From Ruegeria sp. HKCCD4315 (lineage in GTDB: Bacteria > Pseudomonadota > Alphaproteobacteria > Rhodobacterales > Rhodobacteraceae): a stretch of DNA of 64,000 bases. The stretch is from NCBI RefSeq assembly GCF_013112245.1, contig NZ_WVRN01000002.1, positions 496,001 through 560,000 on the forward strand, read 5' to 3'. Below the pieces are notes generated by a model. The model saw only the letters and a list, made by a program, of their open reading frames with translations. It was not told the origin of the DNA and did not search any database. Of the stretch, positions 29,097 through 37,759 are shown in pieces; position 1 is the stretch's first letter, and every line of letters starts with the position of its first letter. A program made the translations under genes and the position numbers.

Positions 29097-30212
29097 ATGG
29101 AACAAAACGCAGACCTCGACATCTTTCTGATTGCGACACCGGGCCTCGAAGGTCCCTTATGCGCCGAGGCGCAGTCGAACGGATTCGCCCAGGCGAAAGA
29201 GGTTCGAGGCGGCGTAACGTGCCGAGGATCTTGGTCCGAAGTCTGGCGGGCCAACCTGACCTTGAGGGGTGCGAACAAGGTTCTTGTGCGGTTGGGGAAC
29301 TTCCCGGCGGTGCATCTGGCTCAGCTGGACAAACGGGCCCGCAAATTTCCGTGGAAAGAGTTCCTGCGCCCGGACGTTCCGATCAAGGTCGAGGCAACAA
29401 GCCGCAAATCCCGGATTTACCATGCCGGAGCCGCCCGACAAAGGATCGAACGCGCGATATCCGAGACATTGGGGGCTCCGATCTCATCTGAAGCCAGCCT
29501 AAGGGTCCTTCTGCGAATCGAAAAAGACATGTGCACATTGTCGATCGACAGCTCAGGCGAGCTTTTGCACAAGCGCGGGCATAAGGAAGCGATAGCCAAA
29601 GCGCCGATGCGGGAAACAATGGCCGCCATGTTTCTGCACGACTGCGGCTACACCGGTAACGAACCTGTCCTTGATCCGATGTGCGGGTCAGGCACGTTTG
29701 TGATCGAGGCCGCCGAAATCGCCCTGGGCTTGCTGCCCGGCCGGTCGCGCAGTTTTGCTTTTGAAGACCTTGCCAGTTTTGATCGCGACCATTGGAAATC
29801 AATGAGAGACTGCATCACCAGCAAGGAAACTGGGCTAACCTTCTGCGGCTCGGACAGAAATGCAGGTGCGATTGAAGCTGCCACAGCAAACGCCAAGCGA
29901 GCGCAGGTGAGCCAAGCGACACAGTTTCATTTGAAGTCGGTTAGTGACATGAAACCGCCGGAAGGCCCAAAGGGGCTGGTAATTGTGAACCCGCCTTATG
30001 GTGCACGGATCGGAGACGAAAAGCGGCTGCGCTCGGTCTATGGTGCAATGGGCAAAGCCCTGATGAGCCGATTTCAGGGGTGGCGGGTTGGAATAGTGAC
30101 CAGTTCCGCTTCCTTGGCTAGGTCAACCCGTCTTCCACTATTGGCGCCAGGCCCGGTGGTCGACCATGGCGGCACAAAAATTCGCCTGTACAAAACGGAT
30201 CCACTCGGCTGA
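29097..30212 (+). CDS. THUMP-domain class I RNA methyltransferase (RlmL/Trm14-like)
   Basis: 371-aa SAM-dependent N2-guanine methyltransferase-like protein. The N-terminal 150 residues are a ferredoxin-like/THUMP RNA-binding region; the methyltransferase motif I is DPMCGSGTFVIEAAE (193-207), and motif IV VNPPYG at 297-302 supports base-amine methylation. This matches the N-terminal half of RlmL. The start ATG follows TAAGCAACCAAA, with GGTTCCGGTG a little further up. Divergent from nqrA; single gene. Confidence 0.88.
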   Translation: MEQNADLDIFLIATPGLEGPLCAEAQSNGFAQAKEVRGGVTCRGSWSEVWRANLTLRGANKVLVRLGNFPAVHLAQLDKRARKFPWKEFLRPDVPIKVEATSRKSRIYHAGAARQRIERAISETLGAPISSEASLRVLLRIEKDMCTLSIDSSGELLHKRGHKEAIAKAPMRETMAAMFLHDCGYTGNEPVLDPMCGSGTFVIEAAEIALGLLPGRSRSFAFEDLASFDRDHWKSMRDCITSKETGLTFCGSDRNAGAIEAATANAKRAQVSQATQFHLKSVSDMKPPEGPKGLVIVNPPYGARIGDEKRLRSVYGAMGKALMSRFQGWRVGIVTSSASLARSTRLPLLAPGPVVDHGGTKIRLYKTDPLG

Positions 30213-30320
30213 CTCCGATTATCAAATTGCCGTGCCCTGTTCCGCCAACGATTTCCCACGTCCAAGCCCCAAAATCCTCTTGCGCATCGGAACCGCCGGG
30301 TATAGATCACCCGCCACGGT

Positions 30321-30397
30321 CGGAGTGTAGCTCAGCCTGGTAGAGCACTGTCTTCGGGAGGCAGGGGTCGGAGGTTCGAATCCTCTCACTCCGACCA
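30321..30397 (+). tRNA. tRNA-Pro (anticodon CGG)
   Basis: Complete 77-nt cloverleaf: acceptor CGGAGTG pairs with CACTCCG, D-arm GCTC/GAGC, anticodon stem CTGTC/GGCAG around TTCGGGA, T-arm GGAGG-TTCGAAT-CCTCT, and an encoded CCA end. Anticodon CGG reads CCG proline codons. It stands at the junction of the core and accessory parts, a usual insertion point for islands, although no second copy of the 3' end was seen in this window. Confidence 0.97.
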
Positions 30398-30460
30398 ATA
30401 AAATCAAATACTTACCGTGTGTGAGTTTTTGATGGATTTCTACAATCCCACACCAAGTAA

Positions 30461-30904
30461 TCAATTCACGCCCATTTGGCCGATTTGCCTAAGCACACGT
30501 CGTCGTGCCAATTCCACGGCAGCAATCTGGTCGTCAGCGCTGTGGACCCGATACAACAGTTGAGCGTCCGATAGTCGGGTGTGATCCTCAACTATCTGGG
30601 GAGGCGACATCGCGGCTCTCATCGCCTGCACAACGGCCTGCTCTTCCAGTTGCTTGGCAACGGGCAGGTCCTCGTAGACGATCAACAGTTCAGGCGGCGA
30701 GTAGTGCATCCCGTCCTGCTCCGCCATCAAGAGCGCCCATTCATGTCGAACCTGCGCCGGTGACATCTGTCCGTTGCGCTGGATGAAGGTTGCAGCCAGC
30801 TTCAACGTCACCCGCCATTGTCGATCAGACACCAGCCTCGGATCGTCATCGATCTCTGCGCCACTTCCGACCGCGTGACAAGCCTTGTTGTAAACATGAG
30901 CCAT
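30461..30904 (-). CDS. Hypothetical protein downstream of tRNA-Pro
   Basis: 147-aa polar protein without membrane segments. It begins MAHVYNKACHAVG and includes the helical stretch VTLKLAATFIQRNGQMSPAQVRHEWALL; the end is ARRRVLRQIGQMGVN. It overlaps the preceding frame by about 97 nt, far more than usual, so it may be the second half of one gene split by a frameshift, or the annotated ATG may be internal. No family recognised; composition is like small phage or island proteins. Confidence 0.5.
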   Translation of the reverse strand: MAHVYNKACHAVGSGAEIDDDPRLVSDRQWRVTLKLAATFIQRNGQMSPAQVRHEWALLMAEQDGMHYSPPELLIVYEDLPVAKQLEEQAVVQAMRAAMSPPQIVEDHTRLSDAQLLYRVHSADDQIAAVELARRRVLRQIGQMGVN

Positions 30905-31047
30905 CGGTGGCTTTGCTGGATGGCAGCAAGGTCGTCGCGCCTGCGCTGCAAGTCCGTTGGGTTCTGTTCGACAAAGGCTGTAATCACGGCATCATGTTCA
31001 GCCTGCGCCGGGTCGATGATCTCACGTTCGCTATCAGGCAGATGCAT
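30808..31047 (-). CDS. Hypothetical protein, 79 aa (possible 5' part of a frameshifted gene)
   Basis: MHLPDSEREIIDPAQAEHDA begins at ATG 31047, which has a very good Shine-Dalgarno, AAGGAG with a 7-nt spacer, so the start is firm. The first 46 residues are acidic and helical (VEQNPTDLQRRRDDLAAIQQ). After about 30900 the composition turns Arg/Thr-rich, as expected when reading out of frame through the next gene. The protein either ends at 30808 or, more likely in my view, continues in the frame of the 147-aa gene. The start overlaps the upstream gene by 14 nt. Confidence 0.5.
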   Translation of the reverse strand: MHLPDSEREIIDPAQAEHDAVITAFVEQNPTDLQRRRDDLAAIQQSHRWLMFTTRLVTRSEVAQRSMTIRGWCLIDNGG

Positions 31048-31435
31048 TTGCTTTCTCCTTTTCGGCGTAATTCTCAAGCAATCTCGGAAGCAACTCTTCT
31101 TCATCACTCGGTGCTTCAGTCTTGTTCTCGGTTTCGCTGGGAAGTTCACCGGCCCAGATGCGGTAGTACGAGGCGACCCGGTGGGTGGCGTAAGGCTCGG
31201 CTACTTCTAGCTTGAAGCTCTCGCCGTCGATCACCTCCCACATGAAGTCACTTACATACGGCGGTGGATATGGGTTTCCGGGCTTGGTCAGCCAGTGGGT
31301 CATATTTGGCCGCACGATCATGTCCGACCGCACCCACATACCGGGTTTGATGTCGTTGGGTATGGCGTCGGCGGGGCGGTCCTGACCCCAAGGGATCGGA
31401 TCGCTCCAGCCGAGCGCATTATTCAAGTCTGTCAT
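31034..31435 (-). CDS. Hypothetical protein, 133 aa
   Basis: MTDLNNALGWSDPIPWGQDR begins at ATG 31435, with AAAAGGAA seven bases upstream; an in-frame ATG six codons earlier lacks such a site. The sequence is rich in Pro, Trp and Tyr in the middle (HWLTKPGNPYPPPYVSD) and acidic at the end (TEAPSDEEELLPRLLENYAEKE). No signal peptide or membrane helix. It is the first clear gene of a small overlapping minus-strand block running towards tRNA-Pro. No family recognised. Confidence 0.6.
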   Translation of the reverse strand: MTDLNNALGWSDPIPWGQDRPADAIPNDIKPGMWVRSDMIVRPNMTHWLTKPGNPYPPPYVSDFMWEVIDGESFKLEVAEPYATHRVASYYRIWAGELPSETENKTEAPSDEEELLPRLLENYAEKEKANASA

Positions 31436-31550
31436 AGTTGATTTCCTTTTCATCGATTGATGCGCATCCCGTCAGATCGATTGATCTACTGGCGACCACC
31501 CTTGGAAACGGGTTGGTGGTCAGGCGGGTTGCCTGACGCTCTGGATGCAT
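31419..31550 (-). CDS. Possible 43-aa peptide or gene fragment
   Basis: A short frame reads MHPERQATRLTTNPFPRVV and ends in INYDRLE, overlapping the ATG of the 133-aa gene by 17 nt. The same frame stays open upstream for about 20 codons (ISEDPYRKSGLPNP) without a standard start, and no Shine-Dalgarno precedes the ATG. It could be a small leader gene or the tail of a truncated one. Weak evidence. Confidence 0.25.
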   Translation of the reverse strand: MHPERQATRLTTNPFPRVVASRSIDLTGCASIDEKEINYDRLE

Positions 31551-31816
31551 TGGGTTGGGAAGACCGGACTTCCTGTAGGGGTCCTCAGAAATAGGGCGAA
31601 CGGATCGTTCTTGGCTCTGGACCTATAAACAGGTCACAGCGTCAACGGCTGCTTTTGACCCAGAGCAGACACTTGCAGAAAACACGGCTATGACCGGGTT
31701 GCGGACAACGCGGAATTTCGAAGACATGGTAATAATGACGTATTATCATCAGGTCTGAATGTGCGGCTTTCGTGAAGAAACGCGTTTTGATTTCAGCAAG
31801 TCTTGGGAGGTTTACT
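31551..31816. other. Gap upstream of first DUF3604 gene
   Basis: No supported gene. The stretch 31655-31725 contains GACCCAGAGCAGAC and ATGACCGGGTTGCGGACAAC, which look like degraded pieces of the fold-back element found elsewhere between 33 and 59 kb. The end of the gap carries GGGAGG seven bases before the ATG at 31817. Confidence 0.4.
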
Positions 31817-33742
31817 ATGCTCAGGTTCCTAAATTCCGCTTTGTTCTCTTCCATATTTGTAGTTTCGAGCGCAGCCAACGCGCAGTTCTTACCCTCTGAA
31901 CAGTCCCTTCAAGACCTTTACCCCGGCAAAGCCTATTCACCCAATGCTCAACGCAGCTTTCCATCGCGCGTATTTTGGGGCGACACTCATATTCACACCG
32001 GTCTTTCAATGGATGCAGGTCTTTTCGGGAACACGACCGATCTTGACACAATGCTTCGGTTTGCGCGCGGCGAAGAGGTCGTCTCGGCCACAGGGCAGCC
32101 TGTTAGGCTGGCGCGACCGCTAGACTGGATCGTGACAACGGAACACTCGGATGGAATGGGCATGATCACCGATCTGGCTAAAGGTTCTCCCAACATTATG
32201 GAATCAGAACAGGGCTCCCGCTGGGCAAAAGGTCTGCAAGAAGGCGGTGAGGCGTCTGCTGCAGCAGCTCTGGACCTGATCACTACGTTCTCTCAAGGGA
32301 ACATGGATCCGGACTTGATCGCAGATTATTCTCCCGGATCGCCCATCTATGCCTCTGTCTGGGAAGACATGATCGCTACTGTGGAATCGTTCAACGATCC
32401 GGGAGACTTCACGGCTTTCCACGGCTTTGAGTGGACATCGCTGATCCGGGGCAACAACATGCACCGCAATATCATTTTTCGTGACAATGCAGACAGGGTC
32501 AAACAAGTCCAACCTATGACCACGCAGACGCCCATCGGCTCTACAGACCCGATGGACTTGTACAAATGGTTGCAGGCCTATGAGGCCGATACGGGTGGAC
32601 AAGCTTTTGCACTCGCGCACAACGGAAACCTGTCAAACGGCATCATGTTCCCATCTGAAACACGTTACAATGGCGAACCCGTGGACGAAGCCTATGCAAT
32701 GGCGCGGATGAGATGGGAACCGCTCTACGAAATCACCCAGATCAAGGGAGACGGCGAGGCGCACCCCGCACTTAGTCCCGATGACGAGTTTGCGAATTAC
32801 GAAACATGGGATGCGGGCAACCTCGATCTAACTGAAGCTAAGACGCCAGATATGCTTGCAGGCGAATATGCGCGTGAGGCATTTAAGCAGGGGTTCGCCA
32901 TCGAGGCGCGCACGGGCGTAAACCCATACAAATTTGGCTTGTCCGGGGCGACGGACAGCCATACATCGCTGGCAACCGCTGACAGCGACAATTACTTTGG
33001 TAAAGCGACAAATGCCGAGCCATCGTTGACCCGCGCGTCGCATCCGTTCACCGAAACAGAAAATGGCGTTTTCCCAGGTTGGTCATTGGTGGCGTCAGGC
33101 TACACAGGTGTCTGGGCCGAAGAGAACACGCGGACCAGTCTGTGGGATGCCATGGTGCGCCGTGAGGTTTATGCCACAACAGGTCCGCGCATGGCCGTGC
33201 GGTTCTTTGGGGGATGGGAGTTCGACGAGGATGACATGAGGTCTCGCGCTCCAGCCTTTGTTGGATACGAAAAGGGTGTTCCTATGGGTGGTGATCTGCG
33301 CCCGGCAACGTCCGATGCGCCAACCTTCATGGTCTATGCATTGCGCGATCCCATCGGAGCCAATCTTGATCGCATCCAGATCATTAAAGGCTGGATGGAC
33401 AGCGACGGGAACTTGTCCGAAAAAGTCTATGATGTGGCATGGTCGGATGAACGTGAACTGGACGCTAACGGTAAACTGCCGGCTGTAGGTAATACGGTCG
33501 ATCTGGAAGCAGCAAACTATATCAACACCATCGGCGCTTCAGAGCTAGGAACGGTCTGGACAGACCCAGATTTTGATTCGTCCGAGCACGCGTTTTACTA
33601 CGCTCGCGTCATTGAAATCCCGACGCCGCGCTGGGTCGTTTACGACAAAGTGCGTCTAGGCGCTGACATTCCCGAAGAAGCGACATTGATCGGACAAGAG
33701 CGCGCATATACGTCGCCGATCTGGTATTCACCAAATACTTAG
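31817..33742 (+). CDS. DUF3604 family protein, exported (paralogue 1)
   Basis: 641-aa protein of the PHP-like DUF3604 family. A Sec signal peptide ends near ANAQF at residue 23. The first metal-binding block is [16 protein letters not shown] (54-69), the second TTEHSDGMG (107-115); HNGNLSNG and [10 protein letters not shown] supply further His/Asp residues. This suggests a metal-dependent hydrolase of the PHP superfamily in the periplasm; the substrate is unknown. The start at 31817 is set by GGGAGG; the GTG at 31772 adds unrelated residues. A close paralogue lies 2 kb downstream, with a TAXI gene between them, and a fold-back repeat follows the stop by about 37 nt. Confidence 0.85.
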   Translation: MLRFLNSALFSSIFVVSSAANAQFLPSEQSLQDLYPGKAYSPNAQRSFPSRVFWGDTHIHTGLSMDAGLFGNTTDLDTMLRFARGEEVVSATGQPVRLARPLDWIVTTEHSDGMGMITDLAKGSPNIMESEQGSRWAKGLQEGGEASAAAALDLITTFSQGNMDPDLIADYSPGSPIYASVWEDMIATVESFNDPGDFTAFHGFEWTSLIRGNNMHRNIIFRDNADRVKQVQPMTTQTPIGSTDPMDLYKWLQAYEADTGGQAFALAHNGNLSNGIMFPSETRYNGEPVDEAYAMARMRWEPLYEITQIKGDGEAHPALSPDDEFANYETWDAGNLDLTEAKTPDMLAGEYAREAFKQGFAIEARTGVNPYKFGLSGATDSHTSLATADSDNYFGKATNAEPSLTRASHPFTETENGVFPGWSLVASGYTGVWAEENTRTSLWDAMVRREVYATTGPRMAVRFFGGWEFDEDDMRSRAPAFVGYEKGVPMGGDLRPATSDAPTFMVYALRDPIGANLDRIQIIKGWMDSDGNLSEKVYDVAWSDERELDANGKLPAVGNTVDLEAANYINTIGASELGTVWTDPDFDSSEHAFYYARVIEIPTPRWVVYDKVRLGADIPEEATLIGQERAYTSPIWYSPNT

Positions 33743-34179
33743 TAGAATGCCCGTCATTCTTGCTTTTTTGACTGACCGCTTTGGGCTCGGTGCGGTCATT
33801 CGCTCGATTCAGCTGACAGTCTGCATTGCGGACTTTGCCGCCATTGGCCCGCTTTCACCGAAGGACCACAGACAGCCCAAACCGGACACTCGCAACAAGA
33901 CTTTGCAATTTCCGAGATGCGGGGCATTGCCGACAAAAAAGACAAAACAAAACTCTGGTTTACGATAGGATAAACCGTTGCTTAGACGGCCAGTTTTTGA
34001 TTTTAACCTCGTTCAAGCGTTCTTGGTTTTTTGCGCTACCAACTTAATCTTCGGGGATACTTGAACCTAAGAACTCGAACTTTCGAGTGCTACCCACTGT
34101 GATCGGTTTCTCGTTGGCAAAAAGACTGCTATCAAATGAGAACGAATTATCGGTTCCGATCATATGAATGTGAGAATAA
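33743..34179. other. Intergenic region with fold-back repeat
   Basis: 437 bp without a supported gene, visibly A/T-richer than the core region. It contains the copy of the fold-back element described separately at 33779-33882. The rest shows no coding signal. The promoter of the TAXI gene should lie in the last 150 bp, where no clear -35/-10 pair was recognised. Confidence 0.6.
33779..33882 (+). repeat. Fold-back intergenic element, copy B
   Basis: About 103 bp bounded by inverted ends TTTGGGCT (33780-33787) and AGCCCAAA (33874-33881). Inside, GTCTGCATTGCGGAC forms a second hairpin and GCGGTCATTCGCT and TTTGCCGCCATT are shared with the other copies. It begins about 37 nt after a DUF3604 stop, as copy D does. 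Confidence 0.7.
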
Positions 34180-35478
34180 ATGCGCTTAGCTCTTTTCATT
34201 CTCTTTCCGATTGTGTTTATCGGGTTGCTTGTTTTTCTGATCTTTGGCTTGAAACCGCCCAACAGTATTAAGCTGGCTGCTGGCATAAGCGGCGGCGGAT
34301 ATTGGCAAGTTGGACAACTCTACAAAGCAGAACTTGCACGTGACGGCATTCAGGTAATTTTAGTTGAAACCGAGGGGTCGGTTGAGAACATTCAGAAACT
34401 TGTTTCTGGCGAAGTGGATGCCGCATTTGTTCAGGGTGGCCTGGAAATACCTCAGGACGAGAACTTACAGTCTTTGGGCGCCATTTTTCTTGAACCCATG
34501 GTGGTGTTCCGCGGAAAGTCGAGTCCAGTCGGGGCCAATGCAGGAGAATGGGGAGACATTCGCTTAGCTGCAGGAACCAAGGCGTCCGGTACTCGCGCCG
34601 CCGCTTTAGCGCTAATTGAAGCCGCCGGGTTGCAAAATGTCGGCATAGACCTCGTCAATGTTGGGGGCAATGATGCGATAAAGGCGTTATATGCCAACGA
34701 AGCGGATGCAGCGTTGTTTGTCGCTCCACTCGATGCACCTTACCTTATGGATGCAATCTTTGATCCAGAAATCATTTTCGTCCCTATGGCTTTGGTCGAC
34801 GCCCTTGCATTGAAACTTTCAGGAGCGAATTCGGTAACTGTACCAGCAGGATCAATCACACTCGACCCTCCGAGACCACCAGAGGATGTTAAGATCTTAG
34901 CATTGCGAGCTTCACTTATAGCCGCATACGATCTGCACCCTGCGGTAACCGATAGGTTAGTGAATGCAGCAAAGAACATTCATGGCGAACCTAATATTTT
35001 GCAAAGTGCGCGCGAGTATCCAAACACGGCTTCGCCGCCTGTGCCATTAAACAAAATTGCCACAGAGCTCATAAACTCTGGACCAAACTTTTTGCACGGC
35101 GTCTTGCCATATTGGATCGCAGCGCAGTTTGGCAGCGTATTGTTATTGCTGTTGCCTTTATTGTTCGTAGTACCGTTTCTGCGGATCGTCCCGGCCGGTT
35201 ACGTGTGGTTTCAAAAGCGCCGCGTCTGGCGTTTTTATCAGCGCATTGCTGCGCTTGAGGAAGAACTCAGCAGGGCACAGACCTCAACTGAAGTAGAGGA
35301 GGTCGCCAAAGATATCGAAGAAGTAGATACGGCCCTTACAAATCTGAATCTGCCGCTCGCATACCGCCAGGGAGCATATGATGCACGTTTGCACATAGAT
35401 TTAATTCGACAGGAGATTGCGCGTCGTCGAACTGCCAAAATTGATGGAACCTCGACGTTCTCTAGCAAACCAACTTAG
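34180..35478 (+). CDS. Membrane-anchored TAXI-family solute-binding protein
   Basis: 432 aa. An N-terminal helix (5-23) lacks a signal cleavage site and likely anchors the protein. Residues 30-300 match TAXI-type TRAP solute receptors: KLAAGISGGGYWQVGQLY, VSGEVDAAFVQGG and LAAGTKASGTRAAA. Near 305-345 a second strongly hydrophobic segment (FGSVLLLLLPLLFVVPFL) follows, then a basic region and a coiled coil (RIAALEEELSRAQTSTEVEEV). No TRAP permease gene is present nearby, so a sensory or partner-binding role is possible instead of transport. It lies between the two DUF3604 genes on the same strand. Confidence 0.82.
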   Translation: MRLALFILFPIVFIGLLVFLIFGLKPPNSIKLAAGISGGGYWQVGQLYKAELARDGIQVILVETEGSVENIQKLVSGEVDAAFVQGGLEIPQDENLQSLGAIFLEPMVVFRGKSSPVGANAGEWGDIRLAAGTKASGTRAAALALIEAAGLQNVGIDLVNVGGNDAIKALYANEADAALFVAPLDAPYLMDAIFDPEIIFVPMALVDALALKLSGANSVTVPAGSITLDPPRPPEDVKILALRASLIAAYDLHPAVTDRLVNAAKNIHGEPNILQSAREYPNTASPPVPLNKIATELINSGPNFLHGVLPYWIAAQFGSVLLLLLPLLFVVPFLRIVPAGYVWFQKRRVWRFYQRIAALEEELSRAQTSTEVEEVAKDIEEVDTALTNLNLPLAYRQGAYDARLHIDLIRQEIARRRTAKIDGTSTFSSKPT

Positions 35479-35538
35479 AAGACCATTTTGATTTGAGACT
35501 TCGGTACAGTCGTGTGCTTTAGTTATTGCGTGAACAGT

Positions 35539-35590
35539 GCTTTGGGCTCGCAGCCATCGTTAGTAGAGTTTTCTTTAGCGGCAGCTATGC
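35539..35590 (+). repeat. Fold-back element fragment, copy C
   Basis: CTTTGGGCTCGCAGCCATCGTTAG matches the left end of copies B, D, E and G; the right half is missing or too diverged to align by eye. It lies between the TAXI and second DUF3604 genes. Confidence 0.4.
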
Positions 35591-35671
35591 TGGGCGAACA
35601 TAGTTCAGACTATGCGGAATAGTTACTTGTATTGAACGATGTAAACTCTGAATAAAATAAGAGGTTAGGAA

Positions 35672-37546
35672 ATGTTCCGTTTAGCATCTATTCTGACTAT
35701 CGCGCTTGCGGCTGGTGCGCAGGCCGAGGACGTCCCAAACGCTCAACCTGGCGACAGAGAGTATTCCCCTTACCCACAACAAGACTTTCCAAACCAGGTC
35801 TTTTTCGGCGATACTCACTTGCATACCTCTTACTCCGCTGATGCTGGTATGATCGGCAATATACTTGACCCTGATGCAGCGTATCGTTTCGCCAAAGGCG
35901 AGGTGGTGACATCTAGCACTGGCGTCGAAGCTAGGTTGCGCCGACCACTAGATTTTCTGGTCGTTGCCGATCACGCTGAGAACTTGGGTCTCGCGCCGCT
36001 GTTAGCAGCTAAAGATGCCACGCTGCTCTCCACGGAGTTTGGCCGGCAACTGAACGCGGCTGTCGAGGCCGGTGATCCCGTTGGCGCATGGTCGATTTGG
36101 AGCCAAGCCAAGTCCACTGGCACAGACCCATTGGCGGATTATCAGGAGATTTACCAAACAGCGTGGAGCAACATTACCTCCGCCGCTGAGGCACACAATC
36201 AACCGGGTTTGTTTACTGCGCTTATCGGGTTCGAGTGGACCTCAAACCCACAGCGGAACAACCTGCACAGGAATGTCATATTTAACGGTGGTAAAGAGGG
36301 CGCTGACAAGATCATCCCGTTCTCGAACTTTGATAGCTTCGACCCCGAAGACCTTTGGGCATGGATGGAACAAGCTGAAGAGACAACAGGCCAAAAGCTG
36401 CTTGCGATCCCGCACAATGGCAACTTGTCCAACGGGTTGATGTTCGACGAAGTGCGCTTGTCCGGTGAACCGTTCGATGTTGAGTATTTCAAACAGCGAG
36501 CCAAGTGGGAACCGATCTACGAAATCACGCAAATGAAAGGTGACGGCGAAGCACATCCCATGCTGTCACCAGACGATGAATTTGCCGACTTCGAAACGTG
36601 GGACAAAGGACAACTTGGACCAGAGCCCAAGACACCGGAGATGCTTCCGCGCGAGTATGCACGGGCCGCATTGCGCCGCGGACTTGGATACGAGGCGCAA
36701 ACTGGGACAAACCCTTTCAAGTTTGGCGTGATCGGCTCAACCGATGCTCATACATCGCTGTCCACGGTTGGCGAGGACAATTTCTTCGGGAAAGTCGCAG
36801 CTGTTGAACCTACTGCTGACCCGATCCGATTTGAAGAGGTCGTCGGCGGTATTGGAGGTGACGAGAGTGTCGCTCAATATGCATGGCAGACTTCGGCGTC
36901 GGGTTTGGCGGCCGTTTGGGCAAGGGAAAACACCCGCGAGGCCATTTGGGATGCGTTTGCTCGGAAAGAAGTCTATGCAACCACGGGTCCGCGCATGCGT
37001 GTTCGCGTTTTTGCGGGGTACGAATTTGATGAAGCAGACCTACCGCGCGCGGATTTTGCCGCGTATGGATATGAAAATGGCGTCCCGATGGGGGCGGATT
37101 TGCCAGCGGATAGTGACGGTCGGTCTCCGCGCTTTCTCATCCGTGCGCTCCGTGACCCCGATGGAGCCAACCTCGACCGCATTCAGATTGTCAAAGGCTC
37201 GCTGAACAGTGACGGCACAACATCGGAACGTGTTTACGACGTTGCTTGTGGCGGGCGTGAACTTGTAAACGCGGCGTGTGACGGCCCGGTTGGCAATACG
37301 GTGGATGTAGAAAACGCGTCTTGGACAAACGACATCGGCCAGGCAATTCTCGCCGGATATTGGGAAGACCCGGACTACGACCCGACGCAAAGCGCGTTCT
37401 ATTACGTCAGAGTGTTGGCAATACTGACACCGCGGTGGACAACATATGATGCCAAGGTTTTCGGAACGGAGATCCCAGACGAAGCACCGCGCTCGATACA
37501 GGAGCGGGCCTACACATCACCAATTTGGTACACACCTCAGGGATGA
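35672..37546 (+). CDS. DUF3604 family protein, exported (paralogue 2)
   Basis: 624-aa paralogue of the 641-aa protein upstream. Signal peptide MFRLASILTIALAAGAQAE is cleaved near residue 19. Metal-site blocks are FFGDTHLHTSYSADAG (44-59) and VADHAENLG (98-106), then HNGNLSNG and GSTDAHTSL; over half of aligned residues match paralogue 1 by eye, especially [16 protein letters not shown]. The start is preceded by AGAGG. Compared with paralogue 1 it replaces TEHS with ADHA at the second block, as in many other DUF3604 proteins. A fold-back repeat follows the stop by 38 nt. Confidence 0.87.
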   Translation: MFRLASILTIALAAGAQAEDVPNAQPGDREYSPYPQQDFPNQVFFGDTHLHTSYSADAGMIGNILDPDAAYRFAKGEVVTSSTGVEARLRRPLDFLVVADHAENLGLAPLLAAKDATLLSTEFGRQLNAAVEAGDPVGAWSIWSQAKSTGTDPLADYQEIYQTAWSNITSAAEAHNQPGLFTALIGFEWTSNPQRNNLHRNVIFNGGKEGADKIIPFSNFDSFDPEDLWAWMEQAEETTGQKLLAIPHNGNLSNGLMFDEVRLSGEPFDVEYFKQRAKWEPIYEITQMKGDGEAHPMLSPDDEFADFETWDKGQLGPEPKTPEMLPREYARAALRRGLGYEAQTGTNPFKFGVIGSTDAHTSLSTVGEDNFFGKVAAVEPTADPIRFEEVVGGIGGDESVAQYAWQTSASGLAAVWARENTREAIWDAFARKEVYATTGPRMRVRVFAGYEFDEADLPRADFAAYGYENGVPMGADLPADSDGRSPRFLIRALRDPDGANLDRIQIVKGSLNSDGTTSERVYDVACGGRELVNAACDGPVGNTVDVENASWTNDIGQAILAGYWEDPDYDPTQSAFYYVRVLAILTPRWTTYDAKVFGTEIPDEAPRSIQERAYTSPIWYTPQG

Positions 37547-37583
37547 GTGACATTAGGTTAAGGCTAAAAATCACTTAGTCTGC

Positions 37584-37686
37584 TCTGGGCTCGATGCGGT
37601 CATTTGCAAAGTACTCGTGAGCGTCTGCTGTGCGGACTTTGCTGCCATTCGTATTATAACTCCAAAAGACCGCAGTCAGCCCAAAG
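37584..37686 (+). repeat. Fold-back intergenic element, copy D
   Basis: 103 bp from TCTGGGCT to AGCCCAAAG. Outer arms GGGCT..GCGGTC and GACCGC..AGCCC are complementary across a 4/4 internal loop, and GTCTGCTGTGCGGAC makes an inner hairpin. It matches copy B along its whole length and has the same position relative to the second DUF3604 gene. Confidence 0.75.
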
Positions 37687-37759
37687 CGTACATCACGCTT
37701 CCGCGGAATGGAAAGACCGTTGTAGTGGTTCCGGTCCAATTGATGAATTTTCATTTCAG

